Shown in pieces: positions 43,101 to 53,350 of a stretch of 64,000 bases of DNA. A program made the translations under genes and the position numbers. How positions within the stretch are numbered: position 1 is the first letter of the stretch; the number at the start of each line of letters is the position of its first letter. The notes beneath the pieces were generated by a model. The model worked only from the letters and a program-made list of their open reading frames with translations, ran no database searches and was not told where the DNA came from. Origin of the DNA: Chaenocephalus aceratus (lineage: Eukaryota > Chordata > Actinopteri > Perciformes > Channichthyidae); assembly GCA_023974075.1 (NCBI GenBank), contig CM043800.1:24877718-24941717 (forward strand), given 5' to 3'.

Positions 43101-44456
43101 GCGAAAAGTTTAAATCTTAGTAGGAAATAATGCGCTGTATTACAGTTGTTGTTTGTTTTATTGTAGCATGTTTGTGTTTATCTCGATGTCACAGTGTGAA
43201 ATAAACAATTGTTGTCACGGTTTAGAGGAATGTCTTTAATAAGAAATGTTAAGCTAAGGGTTTAGAGAGCTTAAAGTAAAAAGAGAAAAGCACACATTTC
43301 TAGTATTGTGGTTTATTATTACCATGATAAATAAACGGTTTGTATATTTATAGTTGTTAAAAAACCTCTGTTGTGTGTTGTTCATGGGCTTGTGTTTTTG
43401 TTTCTTATTATTTCCTACTTTCAGCCGAACGCTTACCCTCTGTGCACTCAGGATATGTCTCATCTGTGTGGCCGCTAGTATGCGATGTATTATGTGTTGG
43501 AAAGGGAACTTGGATGTATAATGAAAGTAAAAACAGGCAGTTAAGAAAATAAGCATGATATGAAAAGAAGGAAACCATTCTTTTAGTGGGAAGTATAGGG
43601 TAGAGCCTCGAGTCTATTTCACACTCACACGCAACAGGGAGGTGAACAGGGAATGACAAAGCAGGAGAACAGCAACAAACAGGGAGCGCAGCGTAAAGTA
43701 AAACCCTGATGGGATCCGAAGGTACTCTGTGACCTCTTACAAATCAGGCCTTCAGTGAATGAAGTGCCATTAACCCACCTTGCTCTCAATTTACACGGCT
43801 GTCTCCTTTCTTTCCAGGACCCCCACCATGGCAGGCGGCTTGTTCTCCATAGACAGAGATTATTTCCAGGAGATCGGCACTTATGACGCAGGCATGGACA
43901 TCTGGGGAGGAGAAAACCTGGAAATCTCTTTCAGAGTGAGTGAGCACACTCGCTGCCACTCACATGACTGTATTCTTCCATGCACTGGCAGTCATTCAGG
44001 AGTGTCTGAAACACACATTCACATTACACTGACTTCCCTGACTAATTGTTGACTTAGCTAATACTCTGTCAGGCGTCAAAATGACTGGCAAACGTATTCA
44101 GACTGTCACAAACTCAGACTCTCCCAGCTGGGGGCCTCACAGTGTGGTTATTCTACATACCCCATGTGTGTGTTCATGCCAATCTCTTGTGTTTCACAGA
44201 TTTGGCAGTGCGGTGGGACTCTAGAGATTGTCACATGCTCTCACTGTGGGCCATGTGTTCAGAAAGGCACTCCCTACACGTTTCCTGAGGACGGGACAGA
44301 GTCATCAACAAAAACAACCGACGCCTGGCAGAAGTCGGGATGGATGAATTTAAAAACTTCTTCTACATCATCTCCCCCGTGTGTGTGTGTGTGGTGTGTG
44401 TGTGTGTGTGTGTGTGTTGTGTGTGTGTGTGTGGTGTGTGGTGTGTGTGTGTGTGT

Positions 44457-44488
<32 letters not shown>

Positions 44489-44501
44489 GTGTGTGGTGTG
44501 T

Positions 44502-44544
<43 letters not shown>

Positions 44545-44559
44545 TGTGTGTGTGTGTGT

Positions 44560-44631
<72 letters not shown>

Positions 44632-47600
44632 AATGAAAGTATGCCTGCATGTGCCAGGTGTGGAGTTTTAATCTCTGTAGCAGGTGTGATCTTTCCATTA
44701 ACCCGTGACAGTGCGATATTGCAGCGGTTTGCAGCGGGATGGGGGGCGGCGAGTAATTTCACGCTCGAAGCATCTATTGACTTACATACACATACACACA
44801 CACACATACACACACACACACACACAAGCTGGCAAAGGAGACGCAGCCAAAGTAAAGCAAAAGACACTCAATAGAAAATATTTGTAGAGGTTAAGCTCCT
44901 TTTTAAAAACTTGCTTGGAACACACTCAATTATTCCATTATTGTTTAGCAGGAAGCACGCTCTCGTCGGAGCTGTGATGGTATTGTTCAGAGCCGGCCAA
45001 ATCTGCTCGGTTCACAATAAAGAAAAGTAACAGCAGCTGATATTTTAATGTGGCCCCCTGCAGGCTGGGAAAGTAATTGATGCTGCAATTGTAACACTTA
45101 CCCACCTGCATGCTGTGACTCTTAACAGCTGAGGCCTGATAGACAGAGTGAACAATCATTTTGTTTTTAAGTCATTTCCAGTGTTCATGTTAGTCTTTTC
45201 AGTTTTGGGAGGGGTCTTTTTTTGCCATTAGCAGTCTGTAGGAACTAAGGTGTCCTTCATATCAAAGTCAATACAGTCCACACCGAAACGTTAATGGTAG
45301 CCATGCCCAGAGCACTCACAACGATGTCAATCGAGGATACTGCCTCAAAGATAATTCATGTCACTCACAGCAACCTGTACAGGCTCTTACTATTTCTGAG
45401 CCTTATTTCTGCTGCAGATTGTCTGGCTCGGTCGCAGTTAGACGTTTCTCCCTTCTTAATGCTTGTCTGCTAGGCTCTGGTTAGCTCTGGTGGTTTCCCA
45501 GCAGGGGAATCAACACTAGACGGTTATGAATCATTGAAGAAAAAAAGGAAATGCGGACATTTCAGAGATCTGTAACCAGGCTGTGCTGCATGTTAGACTA
45601 GAGGGATGTTTCCAGCTCTTCGGGAGAACTTTGATAGCATGTTCACTGGCTAGTCTGACCAAACACAGCCTCTAACAATGTGCAGCAAGGATACTTCACA
45701 CTCATCAGAGAGGGATCTGACCAGCATACTCAGGGCAGCTACCCCAACACAAGCTATTTAGTATATTTGTTTAGAACCACACATAACTACTGGCAACAAA
45801 GTGAAGTAGCCTGCAGGACTGGTTCACATGTTTGGACACTTTTATAAAAACAACATGTTTTTGGGACTTCTTTTGTAATTGTCATGAAACCAAACAGACT
45901 GCAGCTGCTGCCCTCTGCCAGGCGGCAAGCTCCACCTAGTCTATAGAGATTTCATATTCATGTGCCACTGTAACAATAGCCCTTTTTGAGCTTTTTGAAA
46001 TAATTTGACATAAAAACTCTTTGCAATGATATATTGGGTCCGGGTGCTTCACATCAATGTGTGGCCTGACCTCATTGTACTTTACCAATTAAGTCCTTCA
46101 ATAATCCGTACATGGTAACATTGATTTAACCGCCAGTCAGCAGACATTATGAAGGCAGTTTAGTGCCATAGAGGCTAACCTTTATGTTACTGTCTGTTTG
46201 TGTGTGTGTCCAGGTGTGACCAAAGTGGACTACGGTGACATCACGTCTCGCACGGGTCTGAGACAAAAGCTCCAATGTAAACCCTTCAGCTGGTACCTGG
46301 AGAACGTCTACCCCGACTCTCAGATCCCCAGACACTATTACTCCTTGGGAGAGGTAACTCATTCAGACAGAGATGCATCTGTGACTCACTGCCTATTAGC
46401 TCAGATCCAAGCAGACACAATGAATCTGTTTGAATTAGAGGTGTGGCTCTCTTGTTGATGTCATAATGGGGTTTTTTTTTCTGTGTGTGCTCTGCTCAGA
46501 TCCGTAATGTGGAGACCAACCAGTGCCTGGACAACATGGCCCGCAAGGAGAATGAGAAAGTCGGCATTTTCAACTGCCACGGCATGGGAGGCAACCAGGT
46601 ATCTGAGGAAGAAAGAAACATACTGACACAAAACAAGGATTTGAGTCATATTCCAACCCTTCAAATATGGTTCTTAGCTTTGGGTACTGACAGAAAGGAT
46701 GACATGTATTTATTAGGATAAACCCCTTGAGATGCACCATCTCGTTTTCAAGGGGGTCCTGACAAAAGCAACGTCTTACAGACATACATGAACAAAATAA
46801 CAGAAAGCAAAGCATGACAAACAAGGACAAACCACGTACAGTCTGTTAAGTAAAATTCATGAAGTAATACATACAATCATTACAATTTGATAGACAGTAG
46901 TGTCTAATAGATCAGTTTCATCAATAACAAGAGCAGACCAGCTGAAGGTGAGATGATAATGCATGCTTAAACATACCCAATGATGCAAGGGACCTAATAG
47001 TAGCAGGTAAAGTATTCCAGTCGGTTGGGGCTTTAAACATGAACGCTCTTCTGCCAAATTGCAGAAAGAAGTGTCTGAAATGGAATTTCTAACAGGAGTA
47101 GTGTTTTTAAACTTCTGTTTGTTATGTGCAGGTTTTCTCTTACACGGCCAATAAGGAGATCAGGACAGACGACTTGTGTCTCGACGTGTCCAAACTAAAC
47201 GGACCCGTCATGATGCTCAAGTGCCATCACCTCAAAGGCAACCAGCTCTGGGACTACGACCCCGTGGTGAGTGGGAGAATCTGTGAGGACATTGTGAATA
47301 CAGATTTACTGGTACAGTAAATGTATAAATATTAACACAAACACAGAGGGGTTTTCATGCAGGTCTTGAAAGGTACATAGACTTTGGTTTCTGTTCTGCA
47401 GACTTCAGAATAAGTTACGTTTTACTGCACACCAGAAATCCTAGCAGGTGATATAGTATGGAGTCTTAACATTGTTGTGTTTCGTATGAACTACAACAAT
47501 AACCCTGGGGAAATTAAAACAGTAAAGTAGACAAAATGATTTTCATCTCAATGTTATGTCCCCACACATACTAACTACACTTTGGATACACTGATCACTG

Positions 47601-48333
47601 TAGTGTACAACGAGCATTATCCTCATGCAGAAGCACTGTTAAAAGAATACCTATATTACCCATAATATACTGTGAAGAGAACAATTGATGGGAAAAATAC
47701 GCAAATAAGATGCTGATTATCTAACAAACTAAGTAAAGGAATTGTTTACACCTTAATTTTCATTTCATCTTGTTTGTTGTTGTTTTTTTAACTGTTTTCA
47801 ACTATTTCTTTATAAATAAAAAGGGACAGATAATTTCACAGATATTTTCAAAAACTGAAACAGTTTGTTCCCAGAGTAAACACAGTGTGACACCATAAGG
47901 ACCACTTGTCATTTCAGTTGGTGGAATATTTATTGCTGTCAGATTTAGGGTGATTATAAATCCTAGTTTTCACATTACACAACTCAAACCACAGCATGCC
48001 TCTCACTGAGAAAATCTAAACTGAATTGCGCCTCAAAATTAAAGTCATAAAAAAAGAAAAAAATTAGACACCCTGCCTCCAGATTGGTATTTATTAACAT
48101 GCCCTTGTGAATTCCAATCATTAAATCAAAAGCATGATTTTTGCCCTCCTCACACACACTCTCTCTCTCTCTCTCTCTCTCCTCAGAAGCTGAGCCTGAT
48201 CCACGTCAACAGTAACCAGTGTCTGGACAAGGCCAACGAGGAGGACAGCCAGGTGCCCTGCGTCAAAGACTGCACACACACACGCTCCCAACAGTGGCTG
48301 CTGCGCAACGTCACACTACCGGAAGTCTTCTGA
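32972..48333 (+). CDS. galnt1: Polypeptide N-acetylgalactosaminyltransferase 1 (12 coding exons)
   Basis: This gene starts mucin-type O-glycosylation: the Golgi enzyme moves GalNAc from UDP-GalNAc to Ser/Thr, using Mn2+. Joined exons are 32972-33110, 33200-33369, 39924-40090, 41189-41316, 41422-41501, 41758-41928, 43818-43935, 44200-44378, 46214-46353, 46500-46598, 47132-47266 and 48187-48333, close to the family's ~559 codons. It has a short cytosolic start, one membrane segment (about residues 8-28), a stem, a GT-A domain with DAH (metal) and WGGEN, then three ricin-type lectin repeats. The ends MRRFAYCK and LPEVF fit GALNT1 better than its close paralogue GALNT13. Phases agree at clean junctions. 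Exons 3 and 9 contain single-base indels and an in-frame stop as written, so the literal sequence does not translate end to end. Confidence 0.92.
33200..33369 (+). CDS. galnt1: galnt1 exon 3: lumenal stem, frame-broken as written
   Basis: The acceptor is CTGCAG at 33199 and the donor GTGAGC at 33370. Recognisable stem blocks are KPVVIPK, then [20 protein letters not shown] and [10 protein letters not shown]. They lie in different frames. A literal read gives TGA at 33232-33234. The pattern fits an extra base near 33223, a missing G near 33262 (AAGACAAC where AAGGACAAC is expected) and an extra C near 33357 (GACGTCCCGCC). Net effect is +1: the exon is 170 nt, while a length of 3n+1 (169) would restore phase to exon 4. 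The exon is GC-rich. Confidence 0.85.
33663..34140. mobile_element. TTAA-flanked MITE (Kolobok/piggyBac-like) in intron 3
   Basis: AAGGGGACCTATCATGC on the left pairs with GCATGATAGGTCCACT on the right, and TTAA flanks both ends (33659-33662 and 34141-34144). The interior has a GCATGGTAACA direct repeat near 33900-33930. A related internal block (GAGCAAATGGAGCGAAATG) also occurs at about 52525. It is non-autonomous. Confidence 0.75.
34343..34668 (+). repeat. LINE 3' region
   Basis: The sequence runs from GTATTATCTCTTTCGATTTA through CTGGGAGAGGGATCCCTCCT and CGATGTGAGGGTCTAAGG to the tail GTGCTATATAAATAAA and TTGATTTGATT. It is nearly the same as 53871-54210. The ORF within it is not a gene. 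Confidence 0.8.
34669..36619 (+). other. galnt1 intron 3 segment without recognised genes
   Basis: No conserved ORF or transposon end was recognised. Confidence 0.5.
36620..36840. repeat. Imperfect (GT)n / GTGG microsatellite
   Basis: GT repeat with frequent GTGG and GTTG interruptions over about 220 bases. Confidence 0.95.
36841..38139 (+). other. galnt1 intron 3 segment without recognised genes
   Basis: The only repeat-like piece recognised is CCATCCATCTTCTCCCGCTT near 37385, a motif common in fish dispersed repeats. No gene was seen. Confidence 0.45.
38140..38345 (-). repeat. LINE-like 3' end, reverse orientation
   Basis: On the - strand, AATGTGCATTGTCCCGGGTT followed by CAAATAAACGATT is a typical retroposon tail. 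A G-run at about 38310-38317 follows. The 5' extent is unclear. Confidence 0.5.
38346..39923 (+). other. galnt1 intron 3, final segment; no gene seen
   Basis: Unique-looking intron sequence leading to the exon 4 acceptor (CTTTGTAG). Confidence 0.5.
39924..40090 (+). CDS. galnt1: galnt1 exon 4: start of the GT-A catalytic domain
   Basis: The acceptor is TTTGTAG and the donor GTATAA at 40091. It encodes [20 protein letters not shown], then [20 protein letters not shown] and [12 protein letters not shown]. This is the first beta-strand and the UDP-binding [16 protein letters not shown] and LVDDAS motifs. It is intact, entering with two bases carried from exon 3 and leaving with one. (CA)n and (GCGT)n repeats start just after the donor (40096-40119 and 40149-40182). 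Confidence 0.95.
40091..41188 (+). other. galnt1 intron 4; microsatellites only
   Basis: (CA)n at 40096-40119, (GCGT)n at 40149-40182 and a C-run at about 40322-40333. No other feature was recognised. Confidence 0.6.
41189..41316 (+). CDS. galnt1: galnt1 exon 5: catalytic domain
   Basis: The acceptor is TCTTAAG and the donor GTGTGT at 41317. It encodes [20 protein letters not shown] and continues [20 protein letters not shown], ending [14 protein letters not shown] is a strongly conserved GALNT substrate-site block. It is intact; length 128 fits the phases on both sides. Confidence 0.95.
41422..41501 (+). CDS. galnt1: galnt1 exon 6: DxH metal-binding motif
   Basis: The acceptor is TTTCTAG and the donor GTAAGA at 41502. 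It encodes [20 protein letters not shown] and ARIKQD. DAH is the DxH motif whose Asp and His bind the Mn2+-UDP diphosphate. The exon is intact. Confidence 0.96.
41758..41928 (+). CDS. galnt1: galnt1 exon 7: catalytic core
   Basis: The acceptor is TCGTAG and the donor GTGGGT at 41929. It encodes [20 protein letters not shown], then [20 protein letters not shown] and [16 protein letters not shown]. The protein is nearly the same as the vertebrate GALNT1/13 consensus and the exon is intact at 171 nt. A (CA)n run lies in the preceding intron at about 41696-41713. Confidence 0.96.
41929..43817 (+). other. galnt1 intron 7; no gene seen
   Basis: AT-rich intron with no recognised repeats or ORFs of interest. 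Confidence 0.55.
43818..43935 (+). CDS. galnt1: galnt1 exon 8: WGGEN motif
   Basis: The acceptor is TTTCCAG and the donor GTGAGT at 43936. It encodes [20 protein letters not shown], then [27 protein letters not shown] and WGGENLE are the hallmark Gal/GalNAc-transferase motif. It is intact and ends in phase 0. Confidence 0.96.
44200..44378 (+). CDS. galnt1: galnt1 exon 9: third metal ligand region, frame-broken as written
   Basis: The acceptor is TTTCACAG at 44199. It starts cleanly with [15 protein letters not shown]. The reading frame then shifts: an extra T follows CAC, one C is missing before CACTCCC, two G are missing and one A is added around 44285-44308, and one G is missing at the exon end next to the GT repeat. 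A G also replaces T in the codon that should be Trp before [13 protein letters not shown]. The first shift falls on the VGHVFRK region, whose His is the third Mn2+ ligand. Length is 179 nt; 181 would restore phase. Confidence 0.82.
44379..44629. repeat. (GT)n / GTGG microsatellite at the exon 9 donor
   Basis: About 250 bases of GT with GTGG and GTTG interruptions begin directly at the last exon 9 codon, so the 5' splice site lies inside the microsatellite. A (CA)n run follows at about 44786-44826. Confidence 0.95.
44630..46213 (+). other. galnt1 intron 9, remainder; no gene seen
   Basis: Unique-looking intron sequence ending in a TG-rich tract and CCAG acceptor. Confidence 0.55.
46214..46353 (+). 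CDS. galnt1: galnt1 exon 10: end of catalytic domain and linker
   Basis: The acceptor is GTGTCCAG and the donor GTAACT at 46354. It encodes [20 protein letters not shown], then [20 protein letters not shown] and YYSLGE. The block GVTKVDYGD...SRTGLR favours GALNT1 over GALNT13. The exon is intact. The first two bases need one base from exon 9, which is missing there as written. Confidence 0.95.
46500..46598 (+). CDS. galnt1: galnt1 exon 11: lectin repeat alpha
   Basis: The acceptor is GCTCAG and the donor GTATCT at 46599. It is 33 codons in phase 0: [20 protein letters not shown] and [13 protein letters not shown]. This is the first (alpha) repeat of the ricin-type lectin domain, with the QCLD and CHGxGGNQ signatures. 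It is intact. Confidence 0.96.
46704..47085 (-). repeat. LINE-derived fragment in intron 11
   Basis: On the - strand, CTTGAAAACGAGATGGTGCA followed by AAGGGGTTTATCCTAATAAA resembles the 3' end of the LINE at 17280-18300. The - strand also carries a diverged peptide trace. Its left edge is about 100 bases after exon 11 and its right edge about 45 bases before exon 12. Confidence 0.6.
47132..47266 (+). CDS. galnt1: galnt1 exon 12: lectin repeat beta
   Basis: The acceptor is TGTGCAG and the donor GTGAGT at 47267. It is 45 codons in phase 0: [20 protein letters not shown], then [20 protein letters not shown] and DYDPV. This is the beta repeat with LCLD and the QLW (QxW) motif. It is intact. Confidence 0.96.
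47267..48186 (+). other. galnt1 intron 12; CT microsatellite at its 3' end
   Basis: Nothing was recognised until a (CT)n run at about 48158-48182, which directly forms the polypyrimidine tract of the final acceptor. Confidence 0.6.
48187..48333 (+). CDS. galnt1: galnt1 exon 13: lectin repeat gamma and stop
   Basis: The acceptor is CTCCTCAG after a CT microsatellite. It is 48 codons plus TGA at 48331-48333: [20 protein letters not shown], then [20 protein letters not shown] and NVTLPEVF. This is the gamma lectin repeat with QCLD and QQW. The LPEVF end matches the GALNT1 C-terminus (LPEIF in mammals) and differs from GALNT13. A short direct repeat (CTTCTGACCACACT) covers the stop codon. Confidence 0.96.
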   Translation, partial: KLSLIHVNSNQCLDKANEEDSQVPCVKDCTHTRSQQWLLRNVTLPEVF

Positions 48334-48760
48334 CCACACTCTTCTGACCACACTCCCAAACACACACACTCATACACACAGCGGCCCAGAGTGAGCAATC
48401 AGGGGAACAGACGTGTTTATTATTACATTCGGGCACAAGGAAAGTAAAGACTTCCCACGAGGGGATTCGCGAAGAGAGGAGGACGCATTGGACGGTACTA
48501 CCTCTGCCAGAGATCAGAGGGAGGAGCGTGTTTGACCCTCCTCAGAGCGAGAGAAGAGGAAAGACTCCCTCTAGGAGACGATGGCTGTTGTTATACATTT
48601 GTTTTTTTGTTTTTTTAAAGAGAATTTAAACTGAAGAGAGTGACTCGCTCGCTGGGCGCGGATATGAGACCAGTGGAGAGGAGGTTTTCACTCACAGCTT
48701 CCCTGGACACAGCAGTCCACCCTTCAACTCATCACGTTTACTGACTGCCTCTTACGAAAG

Positions 48761-49019
<259 letters not shown>

Positions 49020-49119
49020 AATGTATGCTTTTGAGAAGGGGGCTGAAGTCCTTTGTTGATTTTTTTTTATTTAATTTTGTAAAGGATTTTGAAAATGAAC
49101 GACTATGAAGAAGAGCGCA

Positions 49120-49120
<1 letters not shown>

Positions 49121-49168
<48 letters not shown>
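49121..49168. repeat. (GT)n microsatellite, 48 bp, in the 3' UTR
   Basis: Pure GT run. Confidence 0.97.
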
Positions 49169-49169
<1 letters not shown>

Positions 49170-49694
49170 AGTCAGAGCCCCTCCTACAGTCTTGCAGCAG
49201 TGAATGTCTCCCTCTGGTGTTACTCCTCGGCTTCTCATCCTACAGACTGAAGCTTCCCCACTGAGGAATTTTTACGGGACTGCACAAACTAAAAAAAGGA
49301 AAGGACCCGACGTCTGCCATCCGCAGAGATCTAGAGATAGAAATATGATGTTTGTGATATCTTGAGATTTTTATGTCAAGTTTTTACATTGCTTTGTCCT
49401 GTGAGAGTGCCACAGAGCAGTAACCCTAGTCTGTCTGTCTGTCTGTCGTCTTTAAAGATGTTTAACATAGAGCTTACATACAGTACACACACACACAGAA
49501 CACTAACTGATATTCACTGCCTTATGTAGTGTTAAACTATAGGAAATCTCCCATAAGGCACTACATAGACACACACACATCCTGTATACATATAGGAAAA
49601 GGCAGCTCTAGCCTGATACTTTAATCCATTTTGTCATATCTTCTTCTCAATGACCTCTTAAAAAATTCACTCCAAGGGCTTCTTTCCTCCAGTG

Positions 49695-49958
<264 letters not shown>

Positions 49959-50774
49959 TTGAGGTTATGTCTGCAGTACTAATCCCCTATCCATCAGATC
50001 CCTGTTTACCAGAACAAACAGCTCTCAGATTCCTCGCTGTTGGACAAACAGAGCCTGTAGCGTAGACTGACGTCAGATCAGCGTGTCCCTGCGTCTGTTG
50101 TACATAAGAGCAGAAGCTGCTTTTATTTTCTAAACAGAGCCGAGTCTCTGCACTCTCCCGGGGACATATCTGCAGCAGGAAATGAAGCCTGGAAAGCGGT
50201 TGTTAGAATATCAACGAGACGTCACTGAGGTGTAAGCAGACTTAATCAGGGACAGATTAATAATTATGGAGCATTGAAGGGAGTGTGGAGTTGAACTGTG
50301 GATTACAGAGAGCACAGCAGCAGCGGCAGCAGGCATATCTTAATCCATTACTACATATCTCACTGTGCAAATTCACCCGCAGTATTTCACTATTCATATC
50401 TCAGTCAGCAGACAGCTGAGCGCTTACATCAGTGTGTCTTTTTTCAACCATCATGCTTTCTTTATTCTGTTTCTTTGTATCACTCCTGCGAGTCAGAGCA
50501 GGAGAGGTGGTTTCATAAAGGTTTTCACCATTTGAGCTTCCTCCAGTGGAGGAGGGTTTACACATAGGACACTGGATCATCTTCGTTGTTGACATGGTGG
50601 TGAGAGGAGGCTGTCGACTGATTTTATTTCTGAGCGAGTGGCTGTATGGGAAAGATGTGAAAGGTTTTTTTGATTGTGCGACAGAGGGTGTGTAACGATG
50701 TTCAGATTCTTTGGGGGGGTTGAAGTTACACTGACATGTCCAGGCTTCCACACTGAGCTGATCCAAATGTAGAA

Positions 50775-50780
50775 AATAAA
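50775..50780 (+). terminator. galnt1: Candidate galnt1 poly(A) signal AATAAA
   Basis: AATAAA at this position is followed after about 40 bases by a U/GU-rich stretch (TGTCTCTTTTTGTCTGT at about 50821-50837), the usual downstream element. Earlier or later sites may also be used. Confidence 0.5.
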
Positions 50781-51124
50781 GGTGAAAAGTTTACAGAATA
50801 ATACCAGGACATGATGATTTCTGTCTCTTTTTGTCTGTACACACACACTCATAAAACACAATTTCCTCACAACGTTAAATTACTCGTAGGTTGGATATTG
50901 GAGAGACATTCGATACGGCCTTTTTACTCTGGACAAGTAAGTATAATTTTAAAAAGTAGGACTTGTGTTTTTTATTTTTTATATGAATACTTATATTCGA
51001 AGATTATTTTCAATAGCTTCCATGTATTAGTGATCCCCAATACCAATAGACCATAGACTGTGGTTTAGACCCGCAGAGAGCCATTAGGAAGACGTGTAGA
51101 CAAAAGGGTTTTGTGCACACCTTA

Positions 51125-51540
51125 CAGCAGGGGTGTCAAACTCAAGGCCCGTGGGCCAATTCCGGCCTCGATAAGGCTGCGGCCACACGAGGACGAATTG
51201 GGTCGTTTGCGTTACTGTTTGTGTCATATAGACCGTTCGGCCACACGAGGACGACCGAATACGGCACTAAACGACTGAGGAAACGATAACGGGTCCCAAG
51301 GTGGATAGAAAGGCAAACGCAACTCTCTGGGGGGTCAAACGGCTCCGTGTGTACGCCCTATCCGAACATTTTCAGATCACTGATAGTGATTGCGCAATAG
51401 CCCCACCTCTTCTGCTCACCTCCGCTTACCCCGCACCATTGCTGAAGTGTTTCGCCACCAACAACAACAACAATGGCGGATCGCAGAGTTGCTATCGTGC
51501 TCCGGACGCTATTGACCATGCTACAGTTGTTTGTGCAACA
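51125..51540. mobile_element. Fragments of two DNA transposons, left ends
   Basis: CAGGGGTGTCAAACTCAAGG near 51129 is a hAT-type terminus. At about 51175 a second repeat begins with GGCTGCGGCCACACGAGG. An imperfect copy of its GGCCACACGAGGACGA block recurs near 51240. Neither right end was found. Sequence near 51395-51430 (GCAATAGCCCCACCTC) is echoed at about 52945. Confidence 0.5.
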
Positions 51541-51547
51541 TCTACAG

Positions 51548-51966
51548 CAGGGGTGCCCACACTTTTTGGGCCGGTGGGCTACTTTTGAAATGACCAGCTC
51601 ACCGAGGTCTACCAACCAAAAATAAAATCCCAAATTGCAAGGAGCTGAATAACACGTGTTATGTATACATGGGATAACTACAACAACTCTATTTGGGTTC
51701 TTGAACAGAAACAAATACATGAATACATAAAACTAAAATGGCATGTTAACCTCTCTATTTCTCTCTCTCTCTGTTAAGAAACACATAACAAGCAGGCTAA
51801 GAAACCACTCTCCATGTCCTGAAATCTTAAACATAAAACACAAATATAAGTACAAGGAATACAATAAACGAGTAGAACAGTCAACTTAGACACCAGACTC
51901 AAATGGGTCCTATGAACAGTCTCTCAAAGTTATAATGAAATATACATAGGTCCAATATAGGCATGT

Positions 51967-52001
<35 letters not shown>

Positions 52002-52007
52002 CTCTCC

Positions 52008-52080
<73 letters not shown>

Positions 52081-52924
52081 TTTTTTGCGGAGGGATCTAG
52101 ATCGGCTTGAAGGCACATTATGCAATCTGCACATTATCCCGCTTATTACACATGGCCACATTCTCAACTAAGTAACGACATGACTCCCAATATTAATTGA
52201 AATGCTTTTATGGATTTAGAAAATGATTGTATTGATTTAAAAAATAGTTTTATGTATTGATTTAAATTGACATGCATCCGCTAAGAAAAGTAGTCCGTTG
52301 TTACTGTTTGAACTAACGTAACAAAGGCAGGAACTGCTTCGATAGTGTTTTTGAGGAGCTTTTTGATTACAGATTTGAAAACATCGTTGCTTGCACAATG
52401 TGCCCAAAGTAGCACGATTGCTGCAGCCTAGCAGCTGATCTCAGAGCACGCTCCCCTCTCCTGCAGGGGGGCGTGGTCAGCTGCAGCTCACAGAATCAGC
52501 CCCCTGCAAAAACAGCGCTGGAAAGAGCAAATGGAGCGAAATGAGGCATGGCATTTGATTTAATTATAAAAGGTATAATATGTGGTAAACTGAAGAGCCC
52601 TTTGGGAGCCGAAAGAGCCGGCTCTTCTTGGTGAGCCGAGCCAAATGATCCGGCTCACCAAGAAGAGCCGGAATTCCCATCACTACCCGGCACTTGACTG
52701 ATGTTATATCGCTTTGCATTCTGGGTTAACAGACTGGAAAGCGATAGGTCGCTTTTTCTGTCAATCAAGTAAACTCCTGAATTAAGTGGCAGGGAGGACA
52801 AGGGAGGAGGGATCAAAACCTGTTTTGTCTATTTTAACGGAGCTTGATTTTATTTTTATTTTAATGAATGACTCGCGGTCTACCAGCATTGCCCCCGCGG
52901 GCGTCGACGTACTGGGCACCTCTG
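51548..52924. mobile_element. hAT element with perfect 8-bp target duplication
   Basis: CAGGGGTGCCCACAC at 51548 pairs with GTACTGGGCACCTCTG ending at 52924. ATCTACAG is duplicated exactly at 51540-51547 and 52925-52932. It contains a (CT)n tract (51971-52077), a fragment of the TTAA-family MITE near 52495-52580, and a GAGCCGGCTC palindromic terminus of another element near 52610-52680. No transposase ORF remains. Confidence 0.88.
51971..52077. repeat. (CT)n microsatellite
   Basis: Almost pure CT run inside the hAT element. Confidence 0.97.
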
Positions 52925-53039
52925 ATCTACAGCAATAATGATGAGGCAATAGCCCCGCCTCTCCCCACCTCTGCTGCTCACCCCCGCGTCAAAGTAAACT
53001 GCACCCTGAATTCAGATTATTTATCTTTCTCTCGATATG

Positions 53040-53350
53040 GACCTAAACGCGAGTGAAGTCTAATCTGACAGGACGGAGACACGCAGCTCTGCTCACCTGC
53101 AGCTCCTCCCGCTGCAGCAAAACACACACTTCAAGTCAGATCATCACCCTTAGCTATTTTAATTACCTCTCAAACTCCCTAAACTAGTTATAAATATGTT
53201 TATTTTTTACTGTCGGCCGGGTCACTCATTACTGGATCAGCTGCTGCATGAGACAGACACTGACGCTGTCCGAAGAGAAGGAGGAAAAAGAGAGGCTCCG
53301 TGTATTTTATTATTATATAGAGTCGTTATTCATTTGTTTTAAAGCTCAAT
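53040..53350. repeat. Dispersed block shared with the hAT element at 8.9-9.1 kb
   Basis: The blocks ACACACTTCAAGT, AAACTAGTTATAAATATGTT and GGGTCACTCATTACTGGATC recur in the same order as at about 8946-9060. No termini were found here, so this is probably part of a degraded related hAT copy. Confidence 0.6.

Noticed and set aside
44164..44874. 236-codon ORF containing the start of galnt1 exon 9
   Set aside because: After the exon indels it runs out of frame and into the GT repeat; this is not a real C-terminus.
32972..48333. Identification as GALNT13
   Set aside because: The start (MRRF, CDDKKER) is compatible with GALNT13. However, GLP after KKER, the [10 protein letters not shown] segment and the LPEVF terminus fit GALNT1 better. 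A phylogeny would settle it.
49510..49570. Possible hairpin in the 3' UTR from GCCTTATGTAGTG and ATAAGGCACTACAT
   Set aside because: The two half-motifs are each complementary but in the wrong order for one continuous stem, so only short stems are possible.
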